NCBI GenBank assembly: GCA_050012355.1
Contig: JBEKHI010000044.1
Span: 1-29,731 of the forward strand
Origin: JBEKHI01 sp050012355
Lineage (GTDB): Bacteria > Actinomycetota > Actinomycetes > Streptosporangiales > Streptosporangiaceae
DNA: 29,731 bases
Direction of reading: 5' to 3'
A model generated the notes under the pieces. It was given only the letters and a program-made list of their open reading frames with translations. It was not told where the DNA came from and did not search any database. The position numbers and the translations under genes are program-made. Below are positions 7,230-15,306 of the stretch, in pieces; the stretch's first letter is position 1; every line of letters starts with the position of its first letter.

Positions 7230-10200
7230 CATCGGAGTCGGTTGCCGCCCGAGTCGCGGCAGCCATTCAGACCGGGGACCTGTCTCCGCTGACTACCGCC
7301 GAGGCCGAGGCGGACGCGATCGCCTTGCTGCGGGTGGCCGCTCCCCGGCCCGGCCAGGACATGGACAACGCCGCGCTGGCCACCGCCTGCCGGATGTTCG
7401 CCCTGCGCAGCCTGGCGGGCGGCTCGGACGCGGATGGGTGCGCGCGGATCGTGGCCGCCATCGTCGGTGTCCTGCCGCCGGATGCCGGGGTGGACCTGTC
7501 AGCCGACGATCGAGCCAAGCTCGACTCGTTGCCGCCGGTTTGGCGCGAGGGGGTCTTCGCGGCGCTAGCCGCGCGAGCGCACAGTCGCGGAGCCGTCGGC
7601 GACCAAGCCGGACGGCTTGAGACCGCGCTGGCCTGGTCCAGCCGCGCCTGGGCGATGCTCGGCCAGACCGACGACCTGAGCCAGCTCGGGCCGGCCCTGA
7701 CCCACCGGATCACGCTGCTGAACTCGCGGGCGCGGCTGGCGGCCGACCCAGACGCCTGGGCGGAGGCCGCCGACGTGGGACGCGCCCTGGCCGGCGTCCT
7801 GTCGCCGGAGCAGGCGGCGCACGGCCCGTACCTGGCGGCCGGGGCCGAGGCGATCGTCCGGGCGACCCTGTTCCTCGGCGATCCGGCTCGCGAGGATGCC
7901 GAGCGCGCCGCCGCGCTGGTGCCAGCCGATCATCGGACGCGGGTCACCACCGAACTGCTTCGCACGCTGAAGGCGGTGCACGATTACCCGGTCAGCTGGC
8001 CCGGCGAACCGGACGCGCGGATCGGCGTCGGCCTGCTCAAGCAGGGCCAGGCGCAGGCGCACGCCGGAGTCATCGCCGCCGCCAGCCGGCGGTTGCGCGC
8101 CGCGCTGGCCGCCACTCCTTCCGATCACCCGGCCCATCCCGAGCTGATCCTGGAGATCAGGAAGGCGGCCGTGGCCTTCGCGGTGGCCGGTGGCCCCGGA
8201 CTGCCCGCCGACGTCGTACTGGCCGCCTTCGTCGTGGACCTGCGGGGGTCCGGCTCCACGGTCACCGATGGCTGGCTCGCCGGATATGAATCGGCCTTCG
8301 CCCGGCTGTCCCCGGATCACCCAAGCTTGCTGGAGTACGCGGTCACCCGCGCGGCCGCTAACGGGGTGCGGGCGGACCTCATCCGGTCGGCCGAGCCCGG
8401 ACGCGCGGACCAGCTCGCCGACCAAGCGCGACAGATACTCGACGGTCTTTCCCTGCCCGAGCAGTGCACAGTGACCATAACGATGAGAGCTGGTCTCTAC
8501 GCGCAGTCGCTGGCGTTCGCCGGATGTCTAACGCCTTGGCCGGCGCTTGCCACCCCGGGAGAGCTGGGGGAGGCGTTCCAGGCGACGAACGAGGCACTAG
8601 GCGGATCCGACGGGTTGCCCGGTGCCTTCCGTGACCTGTTCTTCCTGGATCTGGCCCCGGACGCGGACAGCGCGCGGGCCGAGACTTATCGTCGGCTCGC
8701 CGCGCTGGCCGAGCAGATCCCCGATGACCGTCAGGTCAGACGCGCCACGCTCATCGCCATGATGGGCGCGACTCTGTCGAGCGCGGCCTCGTTGCGGGCG
8801 GACCCGGAGATCGCCCGCGAGGCAGCGGATCTGATACTGCGTGCGTTCACGATTGACCCCAGCATCCAGCAGAACCAGGGATTCGTCGGCGCCTTCGCTG
8901 CCGCGCTCACGCTCGACCCGGGGCGAGTACTGAATGAGTGGGACGCTCAGCAGCGGCTGGCCGCGACGGCGCTGCTCGCCAGCATGCAGGACACCGGCCT
9001 GGTCCAGCTGGAGCTCGCCAAGACGATGGGGGAGATCCTGGTCGCCGCCATGACACTCGCCACGCAACGTGAGCTCAGCCAGCGGCAGCGGATCCATGAT
9101 CTCGCCGACCGCGCTCGCGACCTCGCCCGGCGCGGCGGCCCGGAGACCGAGGACCAGTACGTCCCGGTGCTCGACGTGTTCGTGGCCATGGTGGACGCGA
9201 ACGCGGACGTGGCCGCGGCGCTGCCTGAGTTTCGCGGGGCGGAGGTTCAGGCGGCGGCGGTCGCGGGATTTCGGCAGCAGCTCGCCGCGCTGCCCGCGGA
9301 GCACCGGATGCGACCGTTGATCGAGTCACTCCTCGGAATCCAGCTGCGCGCGCAGGCGACCGTGAGCCCGGATGATCCGGCCGCGATTCAGCTGCGCGCG
9401 GAGGCGGATAGCCTCATCAGCCGCGCGCTGGCCGCGATGCCGGCCCAGCAGGCCGCGCTCGTCGGAAGCTATGTCGGTGCGGACAGCCCGCTGCGCTCGG
9501 AGAAGAGGACGGCGAAGATCCACGCGGCGTTCGGCGAGGCGGCCGACCATCCCGAGGCGTTCCGGGCGTTGATAACCGACCCGCGGATCCCGGTCAGGGA
9601 CCGGATACACGAGGGCCTGACCACCGCGATCCAGGTCATACCCAGGGCTGAGATCCTGCACGGCCTGGGCTATGCGGAACTCGCGGTCGAGCTGATGTCC
9701 CAGGTCGCCGATCGCGGTATTGATCACGAGTCGGCCGAGCACACCTTCGCGGGACTCATGCCGGCCCACCCGGAACGGTACGTTTCTGGGCTGCTCACGC
9801 TCCTGCGCCTGGCCCGGCAGGAGGTGGCTCGGCGCTCGCCCGAGCTGGTGGCGGAGCTGGCCCCGATGCAGGACCAGATCGTCGCCCGGGCGGCCGCGCT
9901 CGCCGAGCGGGCACGCGGCGTACTGCTCGCCCGGCAATTCGAATCCAGGACAGACCTCGGCGAGCTGGAAGCGGAGTATCCCGGCCTGGCTGGCGAGTAC
10001 ACGCGCGTGGTCACTGAGCTCGGCGCGGACCCCGACACGCTCGCCGAGCTCCGGCCCGCGAGCGACCCGCCCGCGGTTGGACGGCCCGAATGGGCGCGGC
10101 TGGAAAAGCTTCGCCTGTCGGGGGAGCTGGACGCCCTCATTGAGCAGATCCGGCACGTTCCCGGTTTCGGCACCTTCCAGCGCGGTCTCGATCCGCTCCA

Positions 10201-11329
10201 GATGCGCGCCCTCGCGGCGGATGGCCCGGTGGTGCTGCTCGCCTATCCCGGGTGGCCGGGAATGACGCCGGACGAGAATTTCGGCAAGCCCTGCGCCTTC
10301 ATCGTGACCACCGAATCGATCAAGGCGTTCCAGCTGGCCGACGACTTCAGGGAATTCGACGCGGCCGCTGCCCGGTGGCGCGCGGCCATCGTCGACATTA
10401 CGGCCAGGGGTGCGCGGCGGCCGGGTATTGCCCGGCTGCGGCAGGCACACCAGGACCTGACCGAGGTGCTGTCATGGACCTGGCATCACGTCACCGGGCC
10501 AGTTCTCGAGGCGGCCGGGCTTGGCAGCAGGGACGAGGCAGCGGGTGGCTGGTCGCGCGTGTGGTGGATTCCGGACGGGTCGCTGAACGCGCTTCCGCTG
10601 CACGCGGCCCAGTGCCAGCTACCCGGCTGTGACCTTGCGGGGTGCGGCGCGGCGCTCGACCTCGTGGTGTCGTCCTACATTCCTAGCTTCCGGACACTTG
10701 CTCATGTCCGAAGCCGTGGCGTCGGGGACTCGGGTAGCGGCCCAGCCGTCATCGTGGCGGCCGGCGACGATGAGCTGCCCGGCGCGGAGGCCGCCGCCAG
10801 GGAAGCCGCCCAGCGGCTCGGGGCTGGCCCCGACGAGGTGCTCGTCGGCGACGCGGCCACCCGTGAGCGAGTCCTGGCCATGCTCGGGGATTCGACCTGG
10901 GCGCATTTCGGCTGCCACGCGACCAGCGACCCCCGGCAGCCGTCCAGCGGCACCCTGCACCTGCCTAACGGAGAGACGCTGACGGTGCGGGAGATCTTCG
11001 CGGGCCGCTCGGGAATCGGCCGAACCGGACCGGCGCGGCTGGCATTCCTCACCGCCTGCGGCACCGCTCGCACCTCGCAGCGGCTTGCCACCGAGGCGAT
11101 CCACCTGACGAGCGCCTTCCTCGTCGTCGGCTTCACCGAGGCCATCGGCACGCTCTGGGAGATCGATTCCGTCAGCGCCCGCCAGGTCAGTTCCGCGTTC
11201 TACGAGCGAGTTACCGGGCCCTCGCCGCAGCCTGCCGCACTGGCCCTGCACCACTGCGTCAGGCAACTCCGCCGCCAGCGCCCCACCGAGCCCCACACCT
11301 GGGCCGCCTACATCCACTCCGGCGCCTAG
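7223..11329 (+). CDS. Large helical-repeat protein with C-terminal CHAT (caspase-like) protease
   Basis: From ATG 7223 the protein has 1368 residues. The first ~1000 are almost entirely alpha-helical, Ala/Leu/Arg-rich and repeat-like, consistent with TPR-type solenoids. The C-terminal ~350 residues form a CHAT domain: a WWIPDGSLNALPLHAA strand, WAHFGCHAT with catalytic His1232, and FLTACGTAR with catalytic Cys1279. It ends with EAIGTLWEIDSVSARQVSSAFYERV and the closing WAAYIHSG. Both catalytic residues are present, so it should be an active cysteine peptidase of the caspase-separase clan. The reading frame is open back to 6944, but that part is the antisense of the Cys-cluster gene. GTG 7214 or ATG 7223 is likely, possibly leaderless, since TATCGT (7201-7206) could be a -10. 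Substrate unknown; neighbours on the opposite strand are candidates. Confidence 0.88.
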   Translation: MSPSESVAARVAAAIQTGDLSPLTTAEAEADAIALLRVAAPRPGQDMDNAALATACRMFALRSLAGGSDADGCARIVAAIVGVLPPDAGVDLSADDRAKLDSLPPVWREGVFAALAARAHSRGAVGDQAGRLETALAWSSRAWAMLGQTDDLSQLGPALTHRITLLNSRARLAADPDAWAEAADVGRALAGVLSPEQAAHGPYLAAGAEAIVRATLFLGDPAREDAERAAALVPADHRTRVTTELLRTLKAVHDYPVSWPGEPDARIGVGLLKQGQAQAHAGVIAAASRRLRAALAATPSDHPAHPELILEIRKAAVAFAVAGGPGLPADVVLAAFVVDLRGSGSTVTDGWLAGYESAFARLSPDHPSLLEYAVTRAAANGVRADLIRSAEPGRADQLADQARQILDGLSLPEQCTVTITMRAGLYAQSLAFAGCLTPWPALATPGELGEAFQATNEALGGSDGLPGAFRDLFFLDLAPDADSARAETYRRLAALAEQIPDDRQVRRATLIAMMGATLSSAASLRADPEIAREAADLILRAFTIDPSIQQNQGFVGAFAAALTLDPGRVLNEWDAQQRLAATALLASMQDTGLVQLELAKTMGEILVAAMTLATQRELSQRQRIHDLADRARDLARRGGPETEDQYVPVLDVFVAMVDANADVAAALPEFRGAEVQAAAVAGFRQQLAALPAEHRMRPLIESLLGIQLRAQATVSPDDPAAIQLRAEADSLISRALAAMPAQQAALVGSYVGADSPLRSEKRTAKIHAAFGEAADHPEAFRALITDPRIPVRDRIHEGLTTAIQVIPRAEILHGLGYAELAVELMSQVADRGIDHESAEHTFAGLMPAHPERYVSGLLTLLRLARQEVARRSPELVAELAPMQDQIVARAAALAERARGVLLARQFESRTDLGELEAEYPGLAGEYTRVVTELGADPDTLAELRPASDPPAVGRPEWARLEKLRLSGELDALIEQIRHVPGFGTFQRGLDPLQMRALAADGPVVLLAYPGWPGMTPDENFGKPCAFIVTTESIKAFQLADDFREFDAAAARWRAAIVDITARGARRPGIARLRQAHQDLTEVLSWTWHHVTGPVLEAAGLGSRDEAAGGWSRVWWIPDGSLNALPLHAAQCQLPGCDLAGCGAALDLVVSSYIPSFRTLAHVRSRGVGDSGSGPAVIVAAGDDELPGAEAAAREAAQRLGAGPDEVLVGDAATRERVLAMLGDSTWAHFGCHATSDPRQPSSGTLHLPNGETLTVREIFAGRSGIGRTGPARLAFLTACGTARTSQRLATEAIHLTSAFLVVGFTEAIGTLWEIDSVSARQVSSAFYERVTGPSPQPAALALHHCVRQLRRQRPTEPHTWAAYIHSGA

Positions 11330-11478
11330 CCAACCAGCGAGCGTCCGGCGATAACTCGAATCTACAAACGATTGCTACGGGTCGGTGGCGGGCAAGGGGC
11401 CAGGGATCTTTACTGGTGCGAGCGGCTGTTTGGCCCGCGAAACTGGTACCAGCGCCCAGAATCCAGGAGGTAACGCCA
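11330..11478. promoter_or_regulatory. Intergenic region with CTGGTACCAG palindrome and repeated ACTGGT
   Basis: The 149-bp gap upstream of the SDR-like gene has ACTGGT at 11412 and 11442, 30 bp apart (about three helical turns). The second copy is part of a perfect 10-bp palindrome CTGGTACCAG at 11443-11452. The palindrome sits just upstream of the ribosome-binding site, so a repressor site is possible. No convincing -35/-10 pair was found. Confidence 0.25.
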
Positions 11479-12213
11479 ATGACCCGTGAACCAGGACTTA
11501 CCGGGCAGACCGTGGTCGTGATCGGGGGCAGCTCCGGCATTGGCCTGGAAACCGCTCGCCAGGCCCGCGAGGAAGGCGCCGAGGTCATCCTGACTGGCCG
11601 GAACGCCGACCGCCTGAAGACTGCCGCGGCCGACGTCGGCGCGCGTGACACCGCGGCGTTCGACGCCACCGACGCGGCCGCCCTAGACGGATTCTTCGCT
11701 GGCCTGCCGGGACCGATCGACCATGTGATGGTCACCGGCCCGGGCCCGTACTACGCGGCCCTAGCCGACCTCGACCACGCGCGGACGATCCGCGATTTCG
11801 ACGATCATCAATGGCTGGCCGTTTCCGTCGCCCGCAATGCCGTCGGCCGGGTACGGGCTGGCGGCACGCTGCTGTTCATGGCAGGCACCGGCGGTCGCCA
11901 CGCGGGACCTGGTCTCTCGGTTATGGCCGCGGCCACCGCCGCGCTGCCCGCCCTGATCGCCAACCTGGCGGCCGAGGTGGCACCGATCAGGGTCAACCTG
12001 ATCGCGGCCGGCTTCGTCGACTCGCCACTGTCGGCCCGGCTGCTCGGCGGCGACCTGGACGCGCGCCGCGCCCAGCTGCGTGCGACGCTGCCCATCGGCC
12101 GGGTGGTCGAGCCGGCCGATGTCGCCGCGCTGGCCGTGCACCTGATGACCAACACGGCGATTACCGGTGCGACCTACGACATCGACGGCGGCGAGCAGCT
12201 CGTGCCAGGCTGA
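11479..12213 (+). CDS. SDR-family protein lacking the canonical YxxxK
   Basis: This 244-residue Rossmann protein has the short-chain dehydrogenase nucleotide motif GGSSGIG near the N-terminus, an Arg after the second strand (LTGRN), typical of NADP preference, and the late AAGFVDSPLS and GATYDIDGGEQ segments. In classical SDRs the active site has Ser and YxxxK. Here the Ser strand reads LLFMAGTGG and the Tyr/Lys position reads LSVMAAATAALPAL, so Ser, Tyr and Lys all appear to be missing. It may be a non-classical SDR of altered chemistry or a non-catalytic NADP binder. The start is ATG 11479 with CAGGAGG 8 nt upstream; an upstream GTG in the same frame is less likely. It ends 6 bp from the convergent monooxygenase gene. 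Confidence 0.87.
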   Translation: MTREPGLTGQTVVVIGGSSGIGLETARQAREEGAEVILTGRNADRLKTAAADVGARDTAAFDATDAAALDGFFAGLPGPIDHVMVTGPGPYYAALADLDHARTIRDFDDHQWLAVSVARNAVGRVRAGGTLLFMAGTGGRHAGPGLSVMAAATAALPALIANLAAEVAPIRVNLIAAGFVDSPLSARLLGGDLDARRAQLRATLPIGRVVEPADVAALAVHLMTNTAITGATYDIDGGEQLVPG

Positions 12214-12219
12214 CCCCGG

Positions 12220-13761
12220 CTAGGGCTCCCCGAACCAGGTCGTCAGGGCGTCTTCTAGGCCATCCTTGTCCGGTTCGTCGGTCGCCAGCGCCCACGCCAC
12301 GTACCCGTCCGGGCGGACGAGCAGACCACGCGTGGGCGGGTTGTCGGAGCTGGCGGTGATGCTCGCCACCCGACCGTCCCAGCCACCGGCCGCCTGATCC
12401 AGCGCGCCGTCCTCGGTCAGGTCAATGAGCGTCGGCCGTCCGTCGCGCACGAGCTCGGCCAGCCGCTGGGGCCCGGCCGCCGTCCGCAAGGTGAGTTCCG
12501 GTGCGAAGTAACCGGTCAGCGGGTGCGGATCGGTGTCGCCCATGTTGTAGCGGACGTCGGAGCCAGCCATCAGATCGGCGATGTGCTGAAGGTTCTCCTG
12601 GCGCTGCAGAAGTTCCCCGAACAGCTCGCGCAGCGCCGTCACGTCGCCGCCCGGTGCCATCAGCGCGGTCTGTGCCTGGGTCTGCATGAATACCCGCGCG
12701 CCCACCGCGTGCCGCTCCGTCTCGTAGCTGTCGAGCAGCCCCGGTGTGGCCCAGCCCTGCGCGGCCGCCGCCAGCTTCCAGCCCAGGTTGGCGGCGTCCT
12801 GCAGGCCCAGGTTGAGCCCCGGGCCGCCCGAGGCTGAGTGCACGTGCGCGGCGTCGCCCGCGAGGAAGACGCGTCCGTCGCGGTAGCGCTCGGCCAGCCT
12901 GGTGTTGCGGCCGACGAGGCGACGCAGGATCGCTGGTCCGGGCGGCGGCGGTTCGAGCGGCAGATCGACGCCGAGTACCCGGTGGACGCTCTCCCGAAGC
13001 TCGTCCAGTGTCATCGGGGTGCCGCTGCCTGGCCACTCGCCGTCGGGGGTGTCTTCCCACTCCAGCGTGTTGACGATCGGCCGCTCAGGATCGAGCGCGG
13101 CGAGGGTCAGGACACCATGCTCGGTGCGGTGGAATCCGGCCTGCACCTCGCCGACCCCGCGCACCATGAGCCGGCCGCCCTCCGTCACGCTCGCCCAGGA
13201 CGGCGCGGCGATGTTCGCGGTACGCGCGACGAGGTTGTCGCTCGAGACGCCGGGGAACGCGATGCCCGCCTGGTGGCGGATGGTGCTGTGGCCGCCGTCG
13301 CAGCCGACGAGATAGCTGGCGCGTAGCTCGAGCACACCAGCGCCGGTCTCCACCTGGAGCGTCACACCGTCGTCGTCCTGGGTGTACGAACGCACCTCGT
13401 GCCCGCGCCGGATCTCGACCCCCAGCTCCGCCGCCCGCTCGGCGAGCAGCGCCTCCAGTTCGCGCTGCGGGATCGGCAGCGCGAACATCGGGTTGGTGTC
13501 CAGCTCCGCCAGCGGGAGCGGCAGCGCGCCGAAGAAGAAGGCGGGCATCGGGACCGGTGCCCCGGCGCGGCCGGTGACGCGCTGGTAGAGACCGCGGTGA
13601 TCGAGCAGCCGCACGACCTGCCCCACCAGGCCGTTTGCCTTGGGTGTGGTCAGCCGTTCTGGCAGGCGTTCCAGCACCAGGGGCTCGGCACCGGCGAGCG
13701 CGATCTCGCAAGCCAGCATCAGGCCCACCGGGCCGCCGCCGACGATTACTACGTCTGGCAT
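12220..13761 (-). CDS. FAD-dependent aromatic-type monooxygenase
   Basis: This 513-residue class A flavin monooxygenase shows the three family fingerprints: GGGPVG dinucleotide fold near residues 7-12, the DG motif (LVGCDGGHSTIR, about 154), and the GD motif (LAGDAAHVHSASGGPGLNLG, about 300). The C-terminal ~130 residues look like the thioredoxin-like domain of phenol hydroxylase and rifampicin-monooxygenase relatives. It should use NAD(P)H and O2 to hydroxylate an aromatic compound, perhaps an antibiotic or polyketide. The ATG at 13761 overlaps the TetR stop by one base (TGATG), with AAGGAG upstream inside tetR. The longer frame to 13863 runs into tetR and is rejected. It is likely repressed by the adjacent TetR regulator. 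Confidence 0.93.
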   Translation of the reverse strand: MPDVVIVGGGPVGLMLACEIALAGAEPLVLERLPERLTTPKANGLVGQVVRLLDHRGLYQRVTGRAGAPVPMPAFFFGALPLPLAELDTNPMFALPIPQRELEALLAERAAELGVEIRRGHEVRSYTQDDDGVTLQVETGAGVLELRASYLVGCDGGHSTIRHQAGIAFPGVSSDNLVARTANIAAPSWASVTEGGRLMVRGVGEVQAGFHRTEHGVLTLAALDPERPIVNTLEWEDTPDGEWPGSGTPMTLDELRESVHRVLGVDLPLEPPPPGPAILRRLVGRNTRLAERYRDGRVFLAGDAAHVHSASGGPGLNLGLQDAANLGWKLAAAAQGWATPGLLDSYETERHAVGARVFMQTQAQTALMAPGGDVTALRELFGELLQRQENLQHIADLMAGSDVRYNMGDTDPHPLTGYFAPELTLRTAAGPQRLAELVRDGRPTLIDLTEDGALDQAAGGWDGRVASITASSDNPPTRGLLVRPDGYVAWALATDEPDKDGLEDALTTWFGEP

Positions 13762-14399
13762 CACAAGTTCTCCTTCTGTGGTTCGGGGAGGCCGGCGGCG
13801 ACCTGTGCCATCGCGTCGCGCAGCAGCGACACGAGCGATTCCGGCGGGTCGGCTCGCAGCCATCGGTCGAGGACGGTCGTCTGGGCGGCAAGCGCGACGG
13901 ATGCCACCAGCGCGGGGTAAAGATCGCGGTCAGGATCGGTTCCGGTGCGCTCCGCGATCGCCGCGGTGAGCGCGCTCGCCGCGGCGAAGCTGCCCTTTAC
14001 GAGCTCGGCGCGCAGCATCGGGTCGTCTAGCACCAGGCGCAGGCTCTCCCGCTCCTCGGTAGGGGTGGCGGCGAGGGCATCCGACGAGGCCTCGTACGGC
14101 TCCATCATCACAGCCGTGAGTCCCCGCCAGAGGGGCTCGTCCGGCGGCAACTGCCGCATCCTGACCGCCGCGAGCTGTGCTCGCTCGACGTGCCGGTCGA
14201 CGATCGCCTCGTACTTGTTGGCGAAGTAGTTGCTGAACGTGCGACGCGAAACGCCGACCGCCGCGACGATGTCCTCGGTGCGGACGTTCTCCAGCCCGCG
14301 CTCCTTCGCGAGACGGAGTGCCGCCAGGCTCAGCTCACCTCGGAGAGCCTGCTTCTTGCGTTCGCGGAGGCCTAGCGCCGCCTCGTCCTGATCGGTCAC
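13761..14399 (-). CDS. TetR-family transcriptional regulator
   Basis: This 212-residue regulator has the N-terminal TetR helix-turn-helix (about 15-60): RGELSLAALRLAKERGLENVRTEDIVAAVGVSRRTFSNYFANKYEAIV. The C-terminal ~150 residues are all-helical and typical of the ligand-binding and dimer domain, with no close motif for a known ligand. The start is GTG at 14399. The monooxygenase gene follows with a TGATG overlap, so the regulator and enzyme are made together. A 14-bp-arm palindrome upstream (14419-14450) is the expected autoregulatory operator. The likely role is to sense the monooxygenase substrate. Confidence 0.94.
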   Translation of the reverse strand: MTDQDEAALGLRERKKQALRGELSLAALRLAKERGLENVRTEDIVAAVGVSRRTFSNYFANKYEAIVDRHVERAQLAAVRMRQLPPDEPLWRGLTAVMMEPYEASSDALAATPTEERESLRLVLDDPMLRAELVKGSFAAASALTAAIAERTGTDPDRDLYPALVASVALAAQTTVLDRWLRADPPESLVSLLRDAMAQVAAGLPEPQKENL

Positions 14400-14418
14400 G
14401 ACATCACCCTAGCAAATC

Positions 14419-14450
14419 TTTCTCAATGAGCAATAATGCTCATTGAGAAA
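14419..14450. promoter_or_regulatory. Perfect 14-bp-arm palindrome, likely TetR operator
   Basis: TTTCTCAATGAGCA (14419-14432) and its exact reverse complement (14437-14450) flank a 4-bp ATAA spacer. The repeat starts 20 bp upstream of the TetR GTG, in the TetR/SRPBCC divergent gap. Size, symmetry and place fit an operator for the adjacent TetR protein, and its AT content stands out against the surrounding GC-rich DNA. Confidence 0.8.
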
Positions 14451-14464
14451 ATTTCATCAATCCT

Positions 14465-14493
14465 TTGACGCAACTGATTGGTTGCCATAGTAT
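14465..14493 (+). promoter_or_regulatory. Housekeeping-type promoter of the SRPBCC-ArsR operon
   Basis: TTGACG (14465-14470) and TAGTAT (14488-14493) are separated by 17 bp, a strong sigma-70-like promoter. Transcription should begin near 14500, giving a short leader before the ribosome-binding site at 14516-14522. It is overlapped on both sides by the inverted operator pair. Confidence 0.75.
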
Positions 14494-14510
14494 CGCAACC
14501 AGTCAGTTGC
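14470..14510. promoter_or_regulatory. Twin GCAAC...GTTGC operators (putative ArsR sites)
   Basis: Two 16-bp imperfect palindromes of form GCAAC-N6-GTTGC lie at 14470-14485 and 14495-14510. The second is the reverse complement of the first with one mismatch. They flank and overlap the -10 element, so a bound repressor would block RNA polymerase. The ArsR-type regulator encoded in the same operon is the obvious binder. Confidence 0.7.
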
Positions 14511-14527
14511 TACATGAGGAGGCAGTC

Positions 14528-14962
14528 GTGGGATTTCCTGATCGCATCGAGCGGACCGTCGAGATCGCTCACCCGCCGGCCAAGGTCTGGGCGGCGCTCA
14601 CCACCGGCGAGGGGCTGAGTGCCTGGTTCGGCAACGAGGCCACGATCGAGCTGCGCCCGGGCGGCTCGGCCTGGATGAAGTGGGACAACGGCCACACCGC
14701 CAACATGCGGGTGGAACGGGTGGAGGAGCCGACCGTGTTCGGCTTTACCTGGCACATCTACGGGCTGCCCGAAGACGATCCGCGCCGCACCTACGTGGAG
14801 TTCACCCTGGAGCCGGCTGGCCCGGGCACCCGGCTGACCGTGGTCGAGTCCGGTTTCTCGCAGCTTCCGCCGGACGCGCACCGGACTGCCTTCGACGGCA
14901 ACACCCGGGGGTGGGCTAGCGAGCTGGGAGAGCTCGTCGACTACCTCGATGCCGCTGCCTGA
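14528..14962 (+). CDS. SRPBCC/AHSA1-like domain protein
   Basis: This 144-residue single-domain protein is typical of the AHSA1-like branch of SRPBCC. It begins RIERTVEIAHPPAKVWAALTTGEGLSAWFG, followed by an RPGGSAWMKW strand and an EEPTVFGFTWH strand. It closes with the long helix NTRGWASELGELVDYLDA. The role of these stand-alone proteins is not known; many are encoded beside ArsR regulators. GTG 14528 is preceded by GAGGAGG (14516-14522) at 5-nt spacing; the longer frame from 14465 would contain the promoter and operators and is rejected. The ArsR gene begins 2 bp after its stop, so the pair is an operon. Confidence 0.93.
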   Translation: MGFPDRIERTVEIAHPPAKVWAALTTGEGLSAWFGNEATIELRPGGSAWMKWDNGHTANMRVERVEEPTVFGFTWHIYGLPEDDPRRTYVEFTLEPAGPGTRLTVVESGFSQLPPDAHRTAFDGNTRGWASELGELVDYLDAAA

Positions 14963-14964
14963 CG

Positions 14965-15306
14965 ATGGAAACCGAGGCGATCGCCGAGCAGGTCTTTACC
15001 GCCCTGGCCGACCCGAGCCGGCGCGCCATCCTGGCCGCGCTGGCTTCCGGGGGGCCTGCCACCGCGACGGATCTGGCCGGCAGGCTGCCGATCACTCGTC
15101 AGGCGATCGCCAAGCACCTGGCTCTGCTGGCCGAGGCTGGCCTGGTGACGGCCGAGCCAGGGGAGCGGCGCCGGGTGCGGTACCGGCTGCGCTCGGCGCC
15201 GATGCAAGTGGCGCAGCAGTTCCTGGCCGCGCTGGCGCGCGACTGGGATGGTCCGCTCGACGCGCTGAAAGATCACCTCGATAAGCAAGGGGAGGTCCCG
15301 TGGTGA
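14965..15306 (+). CDS. ArsR-family winged-helix regulator
   Basis: This 113-residue regulator has the typical ArsR start (FTALADPSRRAILAAL) and the recognition HTH (TDLAGRLPITRQAIAKHLALLAEAGLVTAE), followed by the wing (GERRRVRYRL). The Cys metal sites of SmtB/ArsR are absent, so it belongs to the non-metal group usually paired with SRPBCC proteins. It starts 2 bp after the SRPBCC stop, and its last codons overlap the DUF2182 gene by 4 bp (GTGA), so all are co-translated. It probably autorepresses through the twin palindromes at 14470-14510. Confidence 0.94.
   Translation: METEAIAEQVFTALADPSRRAILAALASGGPATATDLAGRLPITRQAIAKHLALLAEAGLVTAEPGERRRVRYRLRSAPMQVAQQFLAALARDWDGPLDALKDHLDKQGEVPW

Noticed and set aside
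9326..10450. Long minus-strand frame opposite the CHAT gene
   Set aside because: Antisense shadow of a helical Ala/Arg-rich coding region, without domain pattern or start signals.
13761..13863. Longer start for the FAD monooxygenase
   Set aside because: The extra residues are Arg/Pro-rich and lie inside tetR. The TGATG overlap with AAGGAG upstream marks 13761 as the start.
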